A DNA stretch of 64,000 nucleotides from NCBI RefSeq assembly GCF_003597395.2, contig NC_133771.1:55622114-55686113 (forward strand). The letters are read 5' to 3'. The position numbers and the translations under genes are program-made. This document shows, piece after piece, positions 23,050 to 36,778 of the stretch. Positions within the stretch are counted from its first letter, which is position 1. The number at the start of each line of letters is the position of its first letter. Below the pieces are notes generated by a model. That model was given only the letters and a program-made list of their open reading frames with translations. It made no database searches and had not been told where the DNA came from. This DNA is from Chelonoidis abingdonii. Its lineage: Eukaryota > Chordata > Testudines > Testudinidae.

Positions 23050-24867
23050 TATAGATGAAACCTCATAGACTAAGTGCACAGGCATTTGACCTTCCTCTCT
23101 TTCACAGCCTCCTTCATTCCACCCAGTCATTCTGGATGATCACACTGGATCTGCTGCTTTTCCAGCACTACATATCAATAGAGGTGCAAGTTCTTCTCCA
23201 TAACATTATAGTCCCATCTAGCTAATGAAATACATATTAACTCACAAAGTCTTATCAACGTTTCCCATATAAAAATGTTTGTTCATATAGACAGTTATGT
23301 AAGAATCAAAGAACAGATAACATGTAAAGATTTATTAGTCTCATTTGTATACGACACCAACATCGACAAAGCTAACACAAAACAAAAACTAAAATAAGAT
23401 GAATTGAGGGAAGCCTTAGAAAGTATTAGTTTTGCTAAAATATAGAGTTAATGCTATTACTTTTCACAAATGTGCTAATTTAATTAATCTCAGACTATAC
23501 AAAGAACTGTAACAAAGAAACTAAGAGCAATAGATCTGAATTAATACATTCAAACAGGTAAATTTAATCAATTCATGAGATCTTCTGGGGAGTTCATCAT
23601 ATGCAATATATTATATACAACTAATTGCACCTGTTTAGCCTCATTTGCCTCTTGGAACCTGCAAGGGATTCTATTAATTTTCACTTTCTTTCCAGCTTTG
23701 GCATTTAATCTTTTTTAAAGCCTGATCACAACCTGAATCGAATTGAAGTTCAGAAAGACTTTTTCATTGAATCTATTATTTATTCTTTGCATTACTGGCA
23801 AGGAACCCTAGTCATGGGCCAGGACCCTATTGTACCATCTGTGGTGGTGTGTTTTCTGACAGTTCATGTAATGCCATATTTTTCCTAATATTATACCTGC
23901 TGTCATTTAAAAAAAGAAACAAATCATTAGAGGTGTGGTTGATACATACCCTAGTAAAGTATCTGATACAAATAGTGAAAAAACGCATTATGGAAATTAA
24001 ATGAAAATCTCCATAAAATGGTTAAATGTAAGGGGAATAACTTAACGTCTGAATGGATTGGGCATAAGAATTCAAGCTGAACTGTTGAACCCATTGAACA
24101 TTGTGTCAAAAAGCAAAAGCTTCTTTCAAATATAATAAGTTGTAATAGTTTTCTCTTACTATGCCAGGCTGCCTGACACCAGGCTGAGGTCATGTTTTGA
24201 GTGACAGGCCAAGTGCTCGTTTAATGTATTTGGGACAGGGCTAAAATGGAAAGTGACAAAGCAGAGCAAGAAGGAACTTTGTGCAAGTAGTGAAGCAGTT
24301 TTTCTGGAGATTTTGAATAGGTCTGTTAGTGTGTTTCTCTCCCATCAAGAATTAACCAACTTCAGCAGTCTAGGCCTTTCAGTTTGGAACAGTAATATAT
24401 TTGTGACATGATGAGACTAAATCTGCTTTGCAGTTCAAGAGTGAAATCCTGCCCCCCACGAAGTCAATAACAAAATTCCCATTAACTTAAACAGAGTCAG
24501 GATTTCACCACAAACTATGATCAAATATAACCATATTATAGTTTCCTAAAATCTCAGTGGAAAAGGGATTAATAATAACACTTATTTCTTAAAAAGTGCT
24601 TTTCATCAGTTGATATTCTGGTGTGCACTAAAGGTTCCCCAGAGCACTTTAACGTAGTATTGTTTCAAACAGCGTTATGCCAAAGCACACCAGCATGGTT
24701 TATGTGGACCAATTAATGTGCATCACAGTGTGCTTTAGAAATCCATTCCCATAGAGCACATTACTTCACCATGAAGACAAGTCTGAACAGGATTCACACC
24801 AAAACAAACAAAAAGATGAGGTACACAAACAACTTTTAAGCCTCTGTCATGTGATCAAATTATCCAA
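23050..24867. other. intergenic flank immediately left of the ERV (copy 1)
   Basis: No gene is recognised. Around 24590-24785 the text resembles a decayed MITE (GTGTGCACTAAAGG, AGAGCACTTTAACG, CAGTGTGCTTTAGAAA, GAAGACAAGTCT), related in style to the foldback element at 55156-55437. CCAA at 24868-24871 is the ERV target duplication. Confidence 0.45.
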
Positions 24868-24871
24868 CCAA

Positions 24872-25339
24872 TGTCGGAGAAAAACGCAGTTCTTGCTTTT
24901 TCGTTTGGGTGTTGCAAAATCAAATACTTATTTCTCCAGCAATTGCAATAGAGGGAGGGAGTGCCCTAGGACACTGGGTCACCCCAGTCCCGGACAGGTC
25001 TCTCAACAGGTAAATAATTACAGCAAGCATTTATATCTTTCTTACAGACAATAACAAGCAATAATACAGACAATAATGAGCAACAGCTGCATTTTGTTTA
25101 TACATACGCTATCCTGCTATTTTATTTTCCTCACTTCTGGGCGCCAGTCTATATATTTGATTATCGGTGCAAGGTCGTGATAACTTCTCACACAGTTCTT
25201 TCCTACTCGCCTCACACTATCCTCGCTTCTACAAATCTCACGCTCACGTCCCTTAGGTTACAGCTGGCCTACTCTGCGTACAGACTGACATGCAATTAGA
25301 TGCCCCACAAAGATCCTTGTCATCTTTCCTTCTTCCGCA
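24872..25339 (-). repeat. ERV 3' LTR (copy 1)
   Basis: TGTCGGAG to TTCCGCA on the plus strand, matching 42508-42976 at roughly 94 percent by eye. The polyadenylation signal on the minus strand reads AATAAG-like here, because four bases present in the partner (TTTATTAT) are missing near 24930. TATA-type sequence (TTTATA on the plus strand, near 25030) is retained. Confidence 0.92.
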
Positions 25340-25353
25340 CCCCCCTTTTGTAC
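25340..25353 (-). other. polypurine tract of the ERV (copy 1)
   Basis: On the minus strand GTACAAAAGGGGGG lies immediately upstream of the 3' LTR's TG, as expected for the plus-strand primer of a retrovirus-type element. The second copy has CTCCCCTTTTGTAC in the same place (35824-35837). Confidence 0.85.
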
Positions 25354-28300
25354 TTCTCATACAACGGATATTTCAATTCTATTGCATTAAGCCGTGGTTT
25401 CTGATCCTACTCAGATGTTCCACTTAGGGATTTTCACTGAGTGTACTGAAATACATGTCAGCAATGGACATGAAAGGTATTCTACATTATTATTGTCTTT
25501 TACCACAACAACAACATAATCTACACTAAACACAATGGCAGCAATATATCCCATATGCCAATAATATGAAAGTTGATTGTACAGTTTTTGATTACAAAGC
25601 ATGATATATCCTACTTAGTACACAAGTGAATGTATAAGCTTGTATGAAGGGCTTCGTTCAGCTTAATATATATTCTGAAGCATGTGAATTTGCCCTTGCA
25701 TTACAGAGGATTCTTTGAACACTCTGTACACAATGAAAGACAAATTAAAAATCGATCATGGTACACCTGGTCCAATAAAGGTATCTGGAAACTAAGGGCT
25801 ACTTGCAAATTCATATCTGCAGGCCATAAACAATATTTGATTGCCTGCAGTGGTTAATGAGATTAAATGGTCTATATCTGCAATGTGGTGGTTTAACATA
25901 CTACAGGCTTGCATTCGCTTGAAAAAGTAAGTGTCCTGTCACGATAGTTCCTTGTCCTCACCCTTTCTATCATGACAGTGAAACTTCCCCTGCTTCAGTT
26001 AATGGATACACTGAAAGCTGACAGGGGTTTAACGAGCCAATGTCCATTGACTCCTATTATCCAAAATATCAGGTTGATTCTAGGGGCATCTGACATAAAT
26101 CAGTTAGGTATACCAAGTGGTTAATTTCCCAGATGTCTCGGTGGAATATCCAGTCCCACATGCATCCTCCCCATGGACCATTTCAGGATCGGTATGTGGG
26201 AGCCCACACCCTGCTAACTGGTCCAAAGCTTGGAAGAGCACTGTGAATGTCCACCTTTTCACCCAGAACAGTCCGAGTATTTCCATGACCACAGATCAGA
26301 TGGTACTTCGGATGTGTCTGTAAGGGCAGTGGCCAAGTCTGGTTCTCAAGATCACTTCCGAAATGCCATCAGCTGGCATTCAGGAATTCTGAATTCTTAA
26401 ACATACTAGATCCATGCATGCTTCCCAGCCTCAGTTGTATATCAAACCTATCTCTGTTGTACACTTCTGGTCACTAGAACCTAGGATGAAAATAACATGG
26501 AACTCACCAATCTAGCCTGTAACTTAGGTTTAGCTGAGCTCTCAGAAAACTAGGCTAGTGGCCTCTTCTAGTTGGCCTGATTTCTTCTTTGTCTGCGTTT
26601 GTATAATTTCAAATGGCTGCTGCGCTATTGCCCATCCCAATAGGGATCTGGTCAATGTCCCTTTTTTCCAGAGGAGAATAACCCAGGCCTCTGTTTGCAT
26701 ACTTGATGGCAGCCTTAGTTGTATTAATTCACAGTCCCATATGATATCCTATAACATATCTCCTTGGTGTAGTGGCTCATTATCAATCTGTTGGTTGTAT
26801 TACCTTTAACGTAACTCTCAGTACTTCAAAAGCCTTGACATTAATAGGATAGGAGGGGTGTAATTCGCAATAGGTACAGTTACATTATCGTATGAATGGT
26901 TTCAATAAGTCAGTAAATATCAGTGCAGAACAAACTCTTTGGGTATTCATTTGGATATTCACTATTGGGTAACAATAACAATAGGGCTTACTTCATGTAA
27001 CACATCAAATCAGGAATGCCAATCATATCTACTTCATACTGGTAACACATCAAGTTTCAAAAGTACAGATTCTGTGTTTATTGTGAGTGATAGTCGTAGA
27101 TTCTATTTTCATGATATTTATTACTCCACTCATTGTTCACTTTAGGGGATACTCCTGACTTTAAAAATATATTTTCCTTTTTTTTTTTTCCAAACATCTT
27201 TAAATAAAATCACTAAGTGTGCAGCCTGGTTCACTGGTTTATCAGATATATGTTGTCCTGTATTTGGATTGTATTACAGGGGTAGTGTTAATGCGAGGAC
27301 GAATGGCAGAGCCGGTGGCAACAAGTACCTTTGTACTTGTCATATAAAAATCAATTAGAGAGAGATACATGATGAAGCTATTGTATCCAAAACAGGGCGC
27401 ACCATGTAGAATAAACCCCACAAAATACACAACAATACCACATTCCAGGCATGGATCCCAAAATTTTTCCTGCCAGTGACTTATAATATCTTTGGTTTCT
27501 TCACCCAGATCAGTTCTGAGTAATTCCTTTAGTCAGGAATTCCTGGACTTTGCAATTTAGTGGAAGGATGTTCCCTTCTTCTTTCCGAAACAGTCATGGT
27601 TCAGGGAGTACCTACAGGAGAGGTGTCCCGCCAATCGCCCTGTAATGGTGTTTGAATCTCTCCTAAAAAAAATCCTAAAGGCAACAGTAGTCTGTGCAGT
27701 GGACAAAGGGAGAGGTTAACTAGCACATCACCTTTTGTCCGTGTTTTCACCTGCTGTCCAGAAGCAGCAGGCAGAGCTAGAAGAAGAAATGCCTAATCAA
27801 TAAGTAGGAGGAATCCTCCCGAGGTGGAGGGCGTTTTTGCAGGTGAGAATCAGGATCTCAGCATCAATCTTTGCACTTCACAGTGGTGTTGGTTGGTCAG
27901 CAGGACTTATAAGGCTTTCAAGCAATGGAGCCAAAAGCAGTCCTTCTTTGGTTGGACCTTACATAGATCTATCTCCTGGCCTCAACAAGTGGCAGGCAGC
28001 TAGGTTCCTTTGAGGTGCTTCTTACTGTGAGAAAAGAAACCTAACAGATTTCATTAGTGCCTGGGCGGTGTTTTGCAGATCTCAGAGCTGCTTGGGGCAC
28101 ATTCAAGCCCTCCCTCTTTCTGGTTCTGTCAGCCAAGCGTAGCTGTGAGCAGTGTCCTTGAATGGTCCAGTGTCTTATTTTAGCTGAGATGATAGCTATT
28201 TTTTTCAGTTAATTCATTCTGTTCTTTTCCTTCTTCCCTTTTTGGCTTCTTTAACCTACAGAAGGTAAATCTTCCATTCTTCTAACTCATACAGCTTTTT

Positions 28301-31300
28301 CCCAACGCATGATACACATAAACAGTGCCATTGAACTGTACATAGTCTTATTATTCAATGTATGCCACATATACCCGCGATTAATAATTTTTTATCAGGG
28401 CTTTGGAGCAACACCAGCCAGGACAAGCACACCCACTTTCGAGGAGTCCATTCAGTACAACCTCTGGTGTCATAGGCTTCCCACCATCCCCAGAGCCGTC
28501 TAGTGTAGAATACCTTGACGTAGTCCCCGCCCCCCCAGAAGATTCCATGTACATGAATAGGGGGAGTCGGGGTTAACTTTTTTTTTAGTCCAAAATGGTT
28601 CCCCCCTTGCTTCCACAGACTGTTGTGTCCAATTTTTAACAATTTTTTCTAAATTAACAATCTGGCCCATAACAGTTTCTTTTTCTTACTTAAGCACACT
28701 GTCCTTAGATCTGTTAGTATATCACATTGTCCTGATTTATCCAATACCCTTTGTATTCCAAAGTTGATAGAACACAGTAATCTGCATTTAAACCTTCTGT
28801 TTGATTTTAAACTAGACATTCGCTATGAACATTTAAACCAACAATTTTCTGGCCACAAGACAAACACCACAACGACAGACATAGAAACAAACATAATTCT
28901 TATTGGTGTCGAGTAAACTGCATGATAGCATTGGAACAGGTTGACTGGTCAGCTGGCATCAGTTGCTCTGATTATCTGAAACAAAAAAATCAGAGATCTA
29001 CCCCTCGGGCAGGTCAATCATCCCCCTTAAAAATAGTACAAATACCCTAGTGATTCAGGCAATACACAGGAGAATTCACCCCCATATTTTTCCTGTATTG
29101 TTTTCATAGCAGCCCCGGTGTCAAAGTGGCTTCCTAACCTTATCAGTTAAATAATTGGCATTAATACAGATGTTGTCTGCGTGCTTCTGTGATCCAACAG
29201 CTATCACAGCTAAAAGATTCTTAACCTTAAAAGGGACATAAATAACTTTACCAGAATTGATGCTTTTACTACTAACTTCCTGCTTTCAAACACTGAAGAA
29301 AAGCAGTTCTTTAGGCGCCCCTAAAGCCTAATAGGATTTAATTACATAGCACTGTATACATTCTTTAGTATGTCGACTAAATTGGTTCATAGACAAATAA
29401 TTGCAAATCTAAAATTCTTGGCCTGAATTTATTTACAACAATTTCAAAACACCTAAGAACTTTCTCTGGCATTTTTACAAAGTTCACACTGCTGTCCTCC
29501 AGCAACTACAGAGTTAACTTCTTCAACTCCTTCCTTAAATCACTTGCTGTCTCCCCGTAGCCCTTTTATCAACTTCAAATCACCATTTCAAGTATGGGTC
29601 CTGGGTATTTGAAATCCCCAATGCTTATAGCTTACTTATCCTTCCTTCCCACACCCCACAAATTTTGCCAAACCGTTTCCAATCTCTCTGTCTGTTGCTG
29701 CCGCTTGGGCCCGATCTGATCATTTAATTATTTCTGTTTTATGCTGGTCCTTCACGGTTTTCTTTTTGTCACCTTACGAGGGTTGTGTGTATGGGTTTTG
29801 GTGAAATTACATCACGGTTTGTATTTTCGATCGTGCTGGTATGTTCGTGTTGTGTTTGTATCGGGGCAATCAAGCTGAAGGGTCTCCGGAGATAGGGACA
29901 TCGACTCGGCCGTGAGGAAGTATGATCGGTGGGCTTTCTCGCTGGAAACCGTCCTCTTCATGGGCATCCAACTGGTTCCACTTACCAGTTTAAGGCTAGA
30001 GTGTGGGCTTCTCACACTAGCCCCCACCTTCCTGGGTCCTTCCCTTAAACTGTTATACTCCATAAGACGACCCAAGCCCCTTGGAAGCTGGCCACGCTGG
30101 GCAAATAACCATGGCTCATTGGCATTTAACATTCATTTTCCTTTTGTGCAAGAGAAACACACTGCTGTTATGGCGTAGGCTGAGCTACAAATGGTTACAT
30201 TTTTGACAAGTCCCTAATAGCCCGGTACTTGCTTAGGCCAGGGCTTCTTTTCCTACTGGAACTTGCCGCTGGGAGTAGGTTTGAGAGGTGCTGCTGGTTC
30301 ATGATCGATGCTCTTAATTGCTCAATTAGTTATTCAGTAGCACATCTCTTCCCTTGCTTCATGCCACTTCTCTATTGCCCAGGTCCTGCTACAACGGGGT
30401 AGATCCACTGCCTACCCTTAAAATAAAACATCAACATACCAAGCAAAAGCAAACATAAAAAATAACAAGGGTAAAAATCAAATAGATTCGTGTAAGATCT
30501 GCAGGACTCTCCCCTCTTCCATTCGCTCACCAACTGTGACAAATGTCTGTTACCGAATCTTTCCCTCGTGTCCAGGTGATCAGGCTAACGCAGGACGTTG
30601 GGAAAGATAAAGAAAACACACCATATGACTGAATTTAAAGCTTCATAATTAAAAAATAACAACAACAATGAGAGTGTTGGGACCGCTCCCATATGCACCA
30701 GGAAAAACATTAATGCCGCAAGCCCAAGCCATTTATGACTCAGACAGTCCAGACATGGCCATCTGCTGTACGAACGTTCAGAGAAAGGGAGAGAGGAGTG
30801 ACAAGATAGATATCGCCTGTATCAGCTTGTCCAAATTTCCAACATGCCTTCACTCTGGAGGGCTGTTCTTTACACCCTGGAATGCTCACTTGTGCGTCTC
30901 TTCAGAGATCCAGTCCAGGTCGATCTGCCTGTGAGGCTTTCTTCACGGTTACCTACTAAACCAGCATAGCTCCGGGTGCACACTGCACACATCACTGACA
31001 GTTAACCTTTGCAAATAGTAATTCATTCTGTGAACTTGTCTGCCTTTTGTTGCCTCGTCTATTTGTTTTTCACAGCCAACTGGGGGTCGAAAACCGGTTT
31101 TTGTACTAGCATAGTCTGGGTGGATTCTTGAACTTGAACGCAGAGCAACTTTTCTCTTGATTCTGGGCCAAGCAATTTCAGAATTAACCCATTCTTCGCT
31201 CAATGACTAAATTGCTACACACTGTCAGAGGCTTTTTGGTGATTATACAGCTCCTCTTAGATGTCTGCTCTTATCTAGATTGAAGGTACCTTCTAGCTGG

Positions 31301-32095
31301 CATTGGTTAGATGGATTTCAGCGTATGCAAGATATCATTGTCTAGAAGTACTCAGTTGTTGGACCATAATGTAGGACAGTGCAAGTAAGATGGGGACCCT
31401 TAGGGGTGAGCTGTGAAATGCTAGACTGGTCCCCTACCCATCTTTCCCGTCACCACACCCCCCGGAGAATGCCCTGTCTGCGCTAGCGGCACATAAAACT
31501 AAGGGTCCCTCCTACAGGTAACACACGGAGAGGCTACGGATGCCACGACCTCTACCACTCCCCTTCAGCAAAGAGGCGTCGGCTAGCGCAGGAGACGGCG
31601 CTGCTTACTCTGATTGCATCCAGTGCAGATGGATCAAGCTGTCAGTAGCCCACACGGAAAGACAGGGGAAGGAAGTTGTTCACACACTCCTACCAGTAGC
31701 TACACTCTACGAACGAGCCAGGCCCGAGTACAGCCATCCCCTGGGCAGATCTCCTAAAGAGCCACTAGTTACCAGCCTTTGCATTAGAGTAGTCCTGGTC
31801 TAGCGAGCTTATCGCTCACAGTAACCTCGGCATCTTCCGGTAACAGTCTACTCACACCAGTAATCAGTACCCACACCACCAAGGCCCTATTTGCCAATAT
31901 CCACGATGCATCTGTAACCTTAGTCCGGACCCAAACCATGAGGGTATGACAACCCCTTGAGGCGTTAAACCCCTCAACATCCGGGCAGTACTAATGCATC
32001 ACTAGCATTACTTATTGCATTTACCTAGCATTACCTTTGTTGCCACCAGCCAGTTTCCAGTACGCTATAAACAAACCTTTTTTTTTGGTGCAACC
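25354..32095 (-). pseudogene. ERV internal region (copy 1), coding domains not identified
   Basis: About 6.7 kb that should hold the gag, pol and env relics on the minus strand. Some minus-strand stretches look protein-like: GGGDYVKVFYTRRLWGWW near 28530-28480, and a DTGAA near 29120 in one frame. Neither is enough to name a domain. No Y-x-D-D box or zinc-binding integrase motif was found by reading the minus strand. The ends of the region match the second copy, which carries many one-base deletions. A consensus from raw reads would be required before any coding claim. The short frames at 28309-28642 and 30668-30934 do not survive in the second copy. Confidence 0.5.
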
Positions 32096-32195
32096 NNNNN
32101 NNNNNNNNNNNNNNNNNNNNNNNNNNNNNNNNNNNNNNNNNNNNNNNNNNNNNNNNNNNNNNNNNNNNNNNNNNNNNNNNNNNNNNNNNNNNNNN
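32096..32195. other. assembly gap (100 N)
   Basis: Exactly 100 ambiguous bases, the conventional length for a gap of unknown size. Frames reported across it are meaningless. Its flanks are the two ends of the duplicated block. Confidence 0.99.
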
Positions 32196-33429
32196 TAATA
32201 CTGTTTTAGGTTTAGTACCATCAAGCTATTTATTCTTATGATTATCAATTTCTAAAGACACTAAGATTGCATGACGCGGTTTGAATAATTAACTTTCTTT
32301 CTATAGAGGTATTAATAGAAGATTTATCACTTAATGATGGAAATAACATTCTCCTACTTTGAAAGGAGAGATTCCGTCTCAACATAGGAGAACAATTTTC
32401 ATGTATCATATTTAAAAGCTGCATTCTCAATTACAGTCCTTAGCTGGAATCGTGCAAGGCCAGACAAGATTTCCAGATACCTCTCTATGTAATGATTATT
32501 TTAACGAGTGGCATATAAGCTGAGACTGGACAACGTCCGAGTCTTAACTTAGCATGATTTCTCTTTCCGAGTTCTCTGTAGCAAATCTTTCAAGCCACAT
32601 TGTAAATACCAAAAAGTTGCTCATAAGATGAAGTCTTAGTATACGTTTCTCTGTGGATAAGCTTCCACACAGTGAAACACATTCATACTATTAGCACTAC
32701 AGTGACTAGTTTTATCATGAGCATTCCTGTCGTTGCATTTTCTTGAGTCAGAGTGGATTATTTAATGACCCTTCTGGGCAATTGGCAGCAGTTGTAATGG
32801 AGCTGGATTCTGATGATGAACCAAGAATGAAGCAGAGTTTAGTGCAGCATTCTGCAAGAGCTAAACCATAGAAAACCAGACAGAGCTGGAGCTGTAGTCC
32901 CTCGTGTTTGTACGATCATCTTTCTTGGCGGTAAACATAATGCTACCTATCTTAGCAATTAAAGAAAGAGAAAGAATGGATTTTTAAAAAAAAAAGTCTA
33001 GTTATAAATTTAAGTATACAGGGCTGTTAAAATTAAGATTCTTTAAAAGGTCTTTAAGGCGAGTTAGTTCATATGCAATAAAACCACAGTTTTTTAAATG
33101 ACAGTATTTAGGACTATTTTTAAAATTACCTGCTGAGTGTGTCAAATGCTAATCACATAGAGGGTCTTCCTTAAATATCTTAACTTTACTCAGTGATATT
33201 AGGTAAATAAGCATAATATCTAAAGTAAGGTCGTCTGGAATATTTTTTTAAGTTTAACCTCGCAGAAAGTCAAAGGGACTTACATAGTCCAAAAGGGCAA
33301 TTACGAAGCCTCCCTTGTTTGGCACTCAATACAGTCTCCTTTGAGACAGATGCACCTAGGCCAAAAATGCCAGCAGCTCCTAGCAAAGATTCTTCAGCAG
33401 TATTTCAGGCATTGTCTCATCCAGCCACT

Positions 33430-33568
33430 ATAGTGTCTGAGCGGGCTATTTGGAGCAGTGGAGCCGGGGGCGGCGGCTGCAGACCCTGCTCCCAGTTCGA
33501 GGCTCGAGGGCCAGCTTAAAATGGCTGGTGAGCCAGATGCGGCTGTGGCCGTAGTTTTCCACTCTTGA
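33430..33568. repeat. non-autonomous hAT fragment (copy 2)
   Basis: Degraded duplicate of 22890-23043, ending CCGTAGTTTTCCACTCTTG. It has no independent biological meaning if the block is a false duplication. Confidence 0.6.
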
Positions 33569-35362
33569 ATTAAACTATAGATGAACCTATAAAACTAAGT
33601 GCACAGGCCATTTGACTTCTCTCTTTTCACGCCTCTCAATTCCACCCAGTCCATTCTGGATGATCAGACTGGATTGCTGCTTTTCCAGCACTCATATCAA
33701 TAGAGGTGCAAGTTCTTCTCATACAATTAATAGTCCCATCTAGCTAATGAAATACATATTAACTCACAAAGTCTTATCAACCGGTTCCCATAAAAAATGT
33801 TTTGTGTCATATACGACAGTTATGTAAGAATCAAGACACGATAACTCGTAAAGATTTATTAGTCTCATTTGTATACGACACATCGACAAGCTAAACAAAA
33901 CAAAACTAAATAAGATGATTGAGGAAGCCTTAGAAAGTTTAGTTTTGCTAAAATATAGAGTTAATGGTATTATTTTCACAATGTGCCTAATTATTAATCT
34001 CAGTACTATACAAAGAACTGTAACAAAGAACTAGAAGCAACTAGATCTGAATTAATACATTCAAACAGGTAATTTAATCAATTCATGAGATCTTCTGGGG
34101 AGTTCATCATATGCAATATTTTATTTTAAATACAAAACTAAAATTGGCCCCCCACCTGTTTTAGCCTCATTTGCCTCTGGAACCTGCAGGGTTTCTATAA
34201 TTTTCACTTTGCTTCCAGCTTGGCATTTATCTTTTTAAAGCCTGATCACAACTAACGAATTTGAAGTTCAGAAGACTTTTCATTGACTCTATTATTTATT
34301 CTTGCATTACTGGCAAGGAACTAGTCATGGGCCAGACCTAAATTGTACCATCTGTGGTGGTGTTTTTTCTGACGTTTCATGTATGCCATATTTTTCCTAA
34401 TAATTGGACGCTGTCATTTAAAAAAGACAATATTAAGAGTGTGGTGATACATACCCTAGAATGTTAATTGATAAAATAGTGAAAAAACGCATTATGGAAA
34501 TTAATTTGAAAATCTCCCATAAAATGGTTAAATGTAGGGGATACTTAACGTCTGAATGGTTGGGCATAACGATTCCCCAAGCGGACTGTTGAACCATGAA
34601 CATTTGTTGTCAAAAGCAAAGCCTTTTCAAATATAATAAGTTGTAATATTTCTTACTATGCCAGGCTTGCCTGATTCACCAGGCTGAGGTCAGTGTTTTG
34701 AGTGACAGGCCAAAGTGCTCGTTTAATGTTTGGGACAGGGCTAAGAATGGAAAGTGACAAAGAAGAGCAAGAAGGAACTTTGGTGCAAGGTAGTGAAGCA
34801 GTTTTTCTGGAGTTTTGAATAGGTCTGTTAGTAGTGTTTCGTCTCCCATCAAGAATTAACCAACTTTCGCAGTCTAGGCTTTCAGTTTGGAACAGTAATA
34901 TATTTGTGAACATGATGAGACAAATTGCTTTGCGTTAAAAGTGAAATCCTGCCCTCCACAGAAGTCAATAACGAAAATTCCCATTAACTTAAACAGAGTC
35001 AGGATTTCAACCAAAACTTGCTCAAATATAACCATCTATTATAGTTTCCTAAAATCTCAGGTGGAAAGGGATTCGAACTAATAAACTTATTTCTAAAAAG
35101 TGCTTTTCTAGTTGATATTCCTGGTGTGCACTAAGGTTCCCAGAGCACTTTAAGTAGTTATTGTTTCAAACAGCGTTATGCCAAGCACACCAGCATGGTT
35201 TTTATGTGGACAATTAATGTGCATCAACAGTGTGCTTTAGAAATCATTCCATAGAGCACTACTCTCACCATAGACAAGTCTGAACAGGATTCCACCAAAA
35301 CAAAAAATAAGATGCGGTCACAAACACTTTTAAGCCTCTGTCATGTGATCAAATTACCAACA

Positions 35363-35823
35363 TGTCCGGAGAAACGGCAGTCTCTTGCTTTTTCGGTTCC
35401 GGAGTGTATGCAAAATCAAATACTTTTTATCTCCAGCAATTGCACATAGAGGGAGGAGTGCCTAGGACACTGGGTCACCCCAGTCCCGGACAGGTTCTCA
35501 AACAGGTAAATCAATTACAGAGCTTATAGACTTTGTACAGACAATAACAAAGCAATAAACAGACAATAATGAGCACACTGCATCTTTGTTATACATAAGG
35601 CTATCTTGCCATTTATAATTTCCTCACTCTGGGACGCCAGTGCTATCTATTTGATTATAGTGCAAGGTCGGTGAAAACTCTCTTACACAGTTTTTCCTAC
35701 CGCCTCACACTATCCACTGTCTACAAACTACGTCATTGAGGGTACAGCTGGCCTAATCTTGCTAACAGACTGACATGCAGTTAAGTCCCCTACAAATCCT
35801 GTCAATTTTTCCCTCTTCGCGCA
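35363..35823 (-). repeat. ERV 3' LTR (copy 2, artefactual duplicate)
   Basis: 461-bp version of 24872-25339 inside the error-rich block, starting TGTCCGGAG and ending CGCGCA. It is followed by CTCCCCTTTTGTAC, the same polypurine tract. Flanking sequence on its left also matches that of the first LTR, so it is the same insertion represented twice and not a third LTR. Confidence 0.88.
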
Positions 35824-36778
35824 CTCCCCTTTTGTACTTCTCGGAAACGGATATTCTCAATCTCTATTTGCATTAAGCGCGTGGATTTCTGATCCAATCA
35901 GATCTGTTCACCTTAGGGGATTTTCCTGGATTACATTGACATATCATATTAGCATTGGGGACATGAAAGGTACTTACTATTATTATTTTTTACACAAAAC
36001 AACATAATCCTCACTACACAATGCCAGCAATAATATCCCCATAGCAATAATATGGAAGTGGTTGTACAGTTTTGATTACAAAGCATGTATATATACTCGT
36101 ACCAAAGTAGATCATTCTATAAGCGTATGAAAGGCTTCTGTTCAGCTATATATATTCATGAAGATGTAATTGCTTGCAATTCAGAGATTCTTTGAACCTC
36201 TGTAAAATCGAAGCAATTTAAAAAATCGCATCCAGGTACTAATCTGGTCAATAAAGGTATCTGGAAACTAACGGGCTACTTGCAAAATTCTTCTGCAGGC
36301 CAGATAACACAATATGAATTGCTGCAGTGGTAATGAGATAAAATGTTATAATCTTGCAGATCGTGGGTGGTTTAACATACATACAGTGTCATTAGCTTGA
36401 AAGTAGTGCTCTGTTACGCATAGTTCTTGCCTCTACCTTGGTTATCATGAACAGGACAACTTCCCCTGGCTCAGTTTAAATGGGAACACCACAATACACT
36501 GAAGCTGCAGGGGTTCTAACCGCAAATGTCATTGACTCCCTATTCCTATCCAAAATACACGGTGTATTTAGGGGCACTGACTATTAACAATCAGTTAGGT
36601 AACAGAGTTGGGTTTAATTCCAGATGTTTCGGTGCAATAATCCAGTCACAGCATCCTCCCCATGTGACCATTCAGGATTGGTGATGTGGGAGCACACACC
36701 TGCTAACTGGTCCAAATGCTTGGAAGGAGCAGCTGTGACATGTCCCACCTTTTCACACCAGAAAGTCTGCCAGTATGT

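Larger units (their letters stand above)
21602..32095. other. first copy of a 10.5-kb block duplicated across an assembly gap
   Basis: Every landmark in this block recurs in the same order at 32196-42292: TAATACTGTTTTAGG at the start, the hAT fragment near 22990, an LTR at 24872, internal element sequence, and the end CTTTTTTTTTGGTGCAACC at 32095. The copies differ mainly by scattered one-base losses in the second copy. Two larger differences exist: about 210 bp present only here (about 29719-29932) and about 130 bp present only in the second copy (about 36779-36911). I read this as the right end of one contig that overlaps the left end of the next without being merged. Confidence 0.92.

Noticed and set aside
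32015..32248. Frames spanning the run of N
   Set aside because: They are composed largely of undetermined residues across an assembly gap.
35363..35823. A third LTR indicating a nested or tandem provirus
   Set aside because: Its left flank and polypurine tract match those of the LTR at 24872, so it is the same LTR seen twice.
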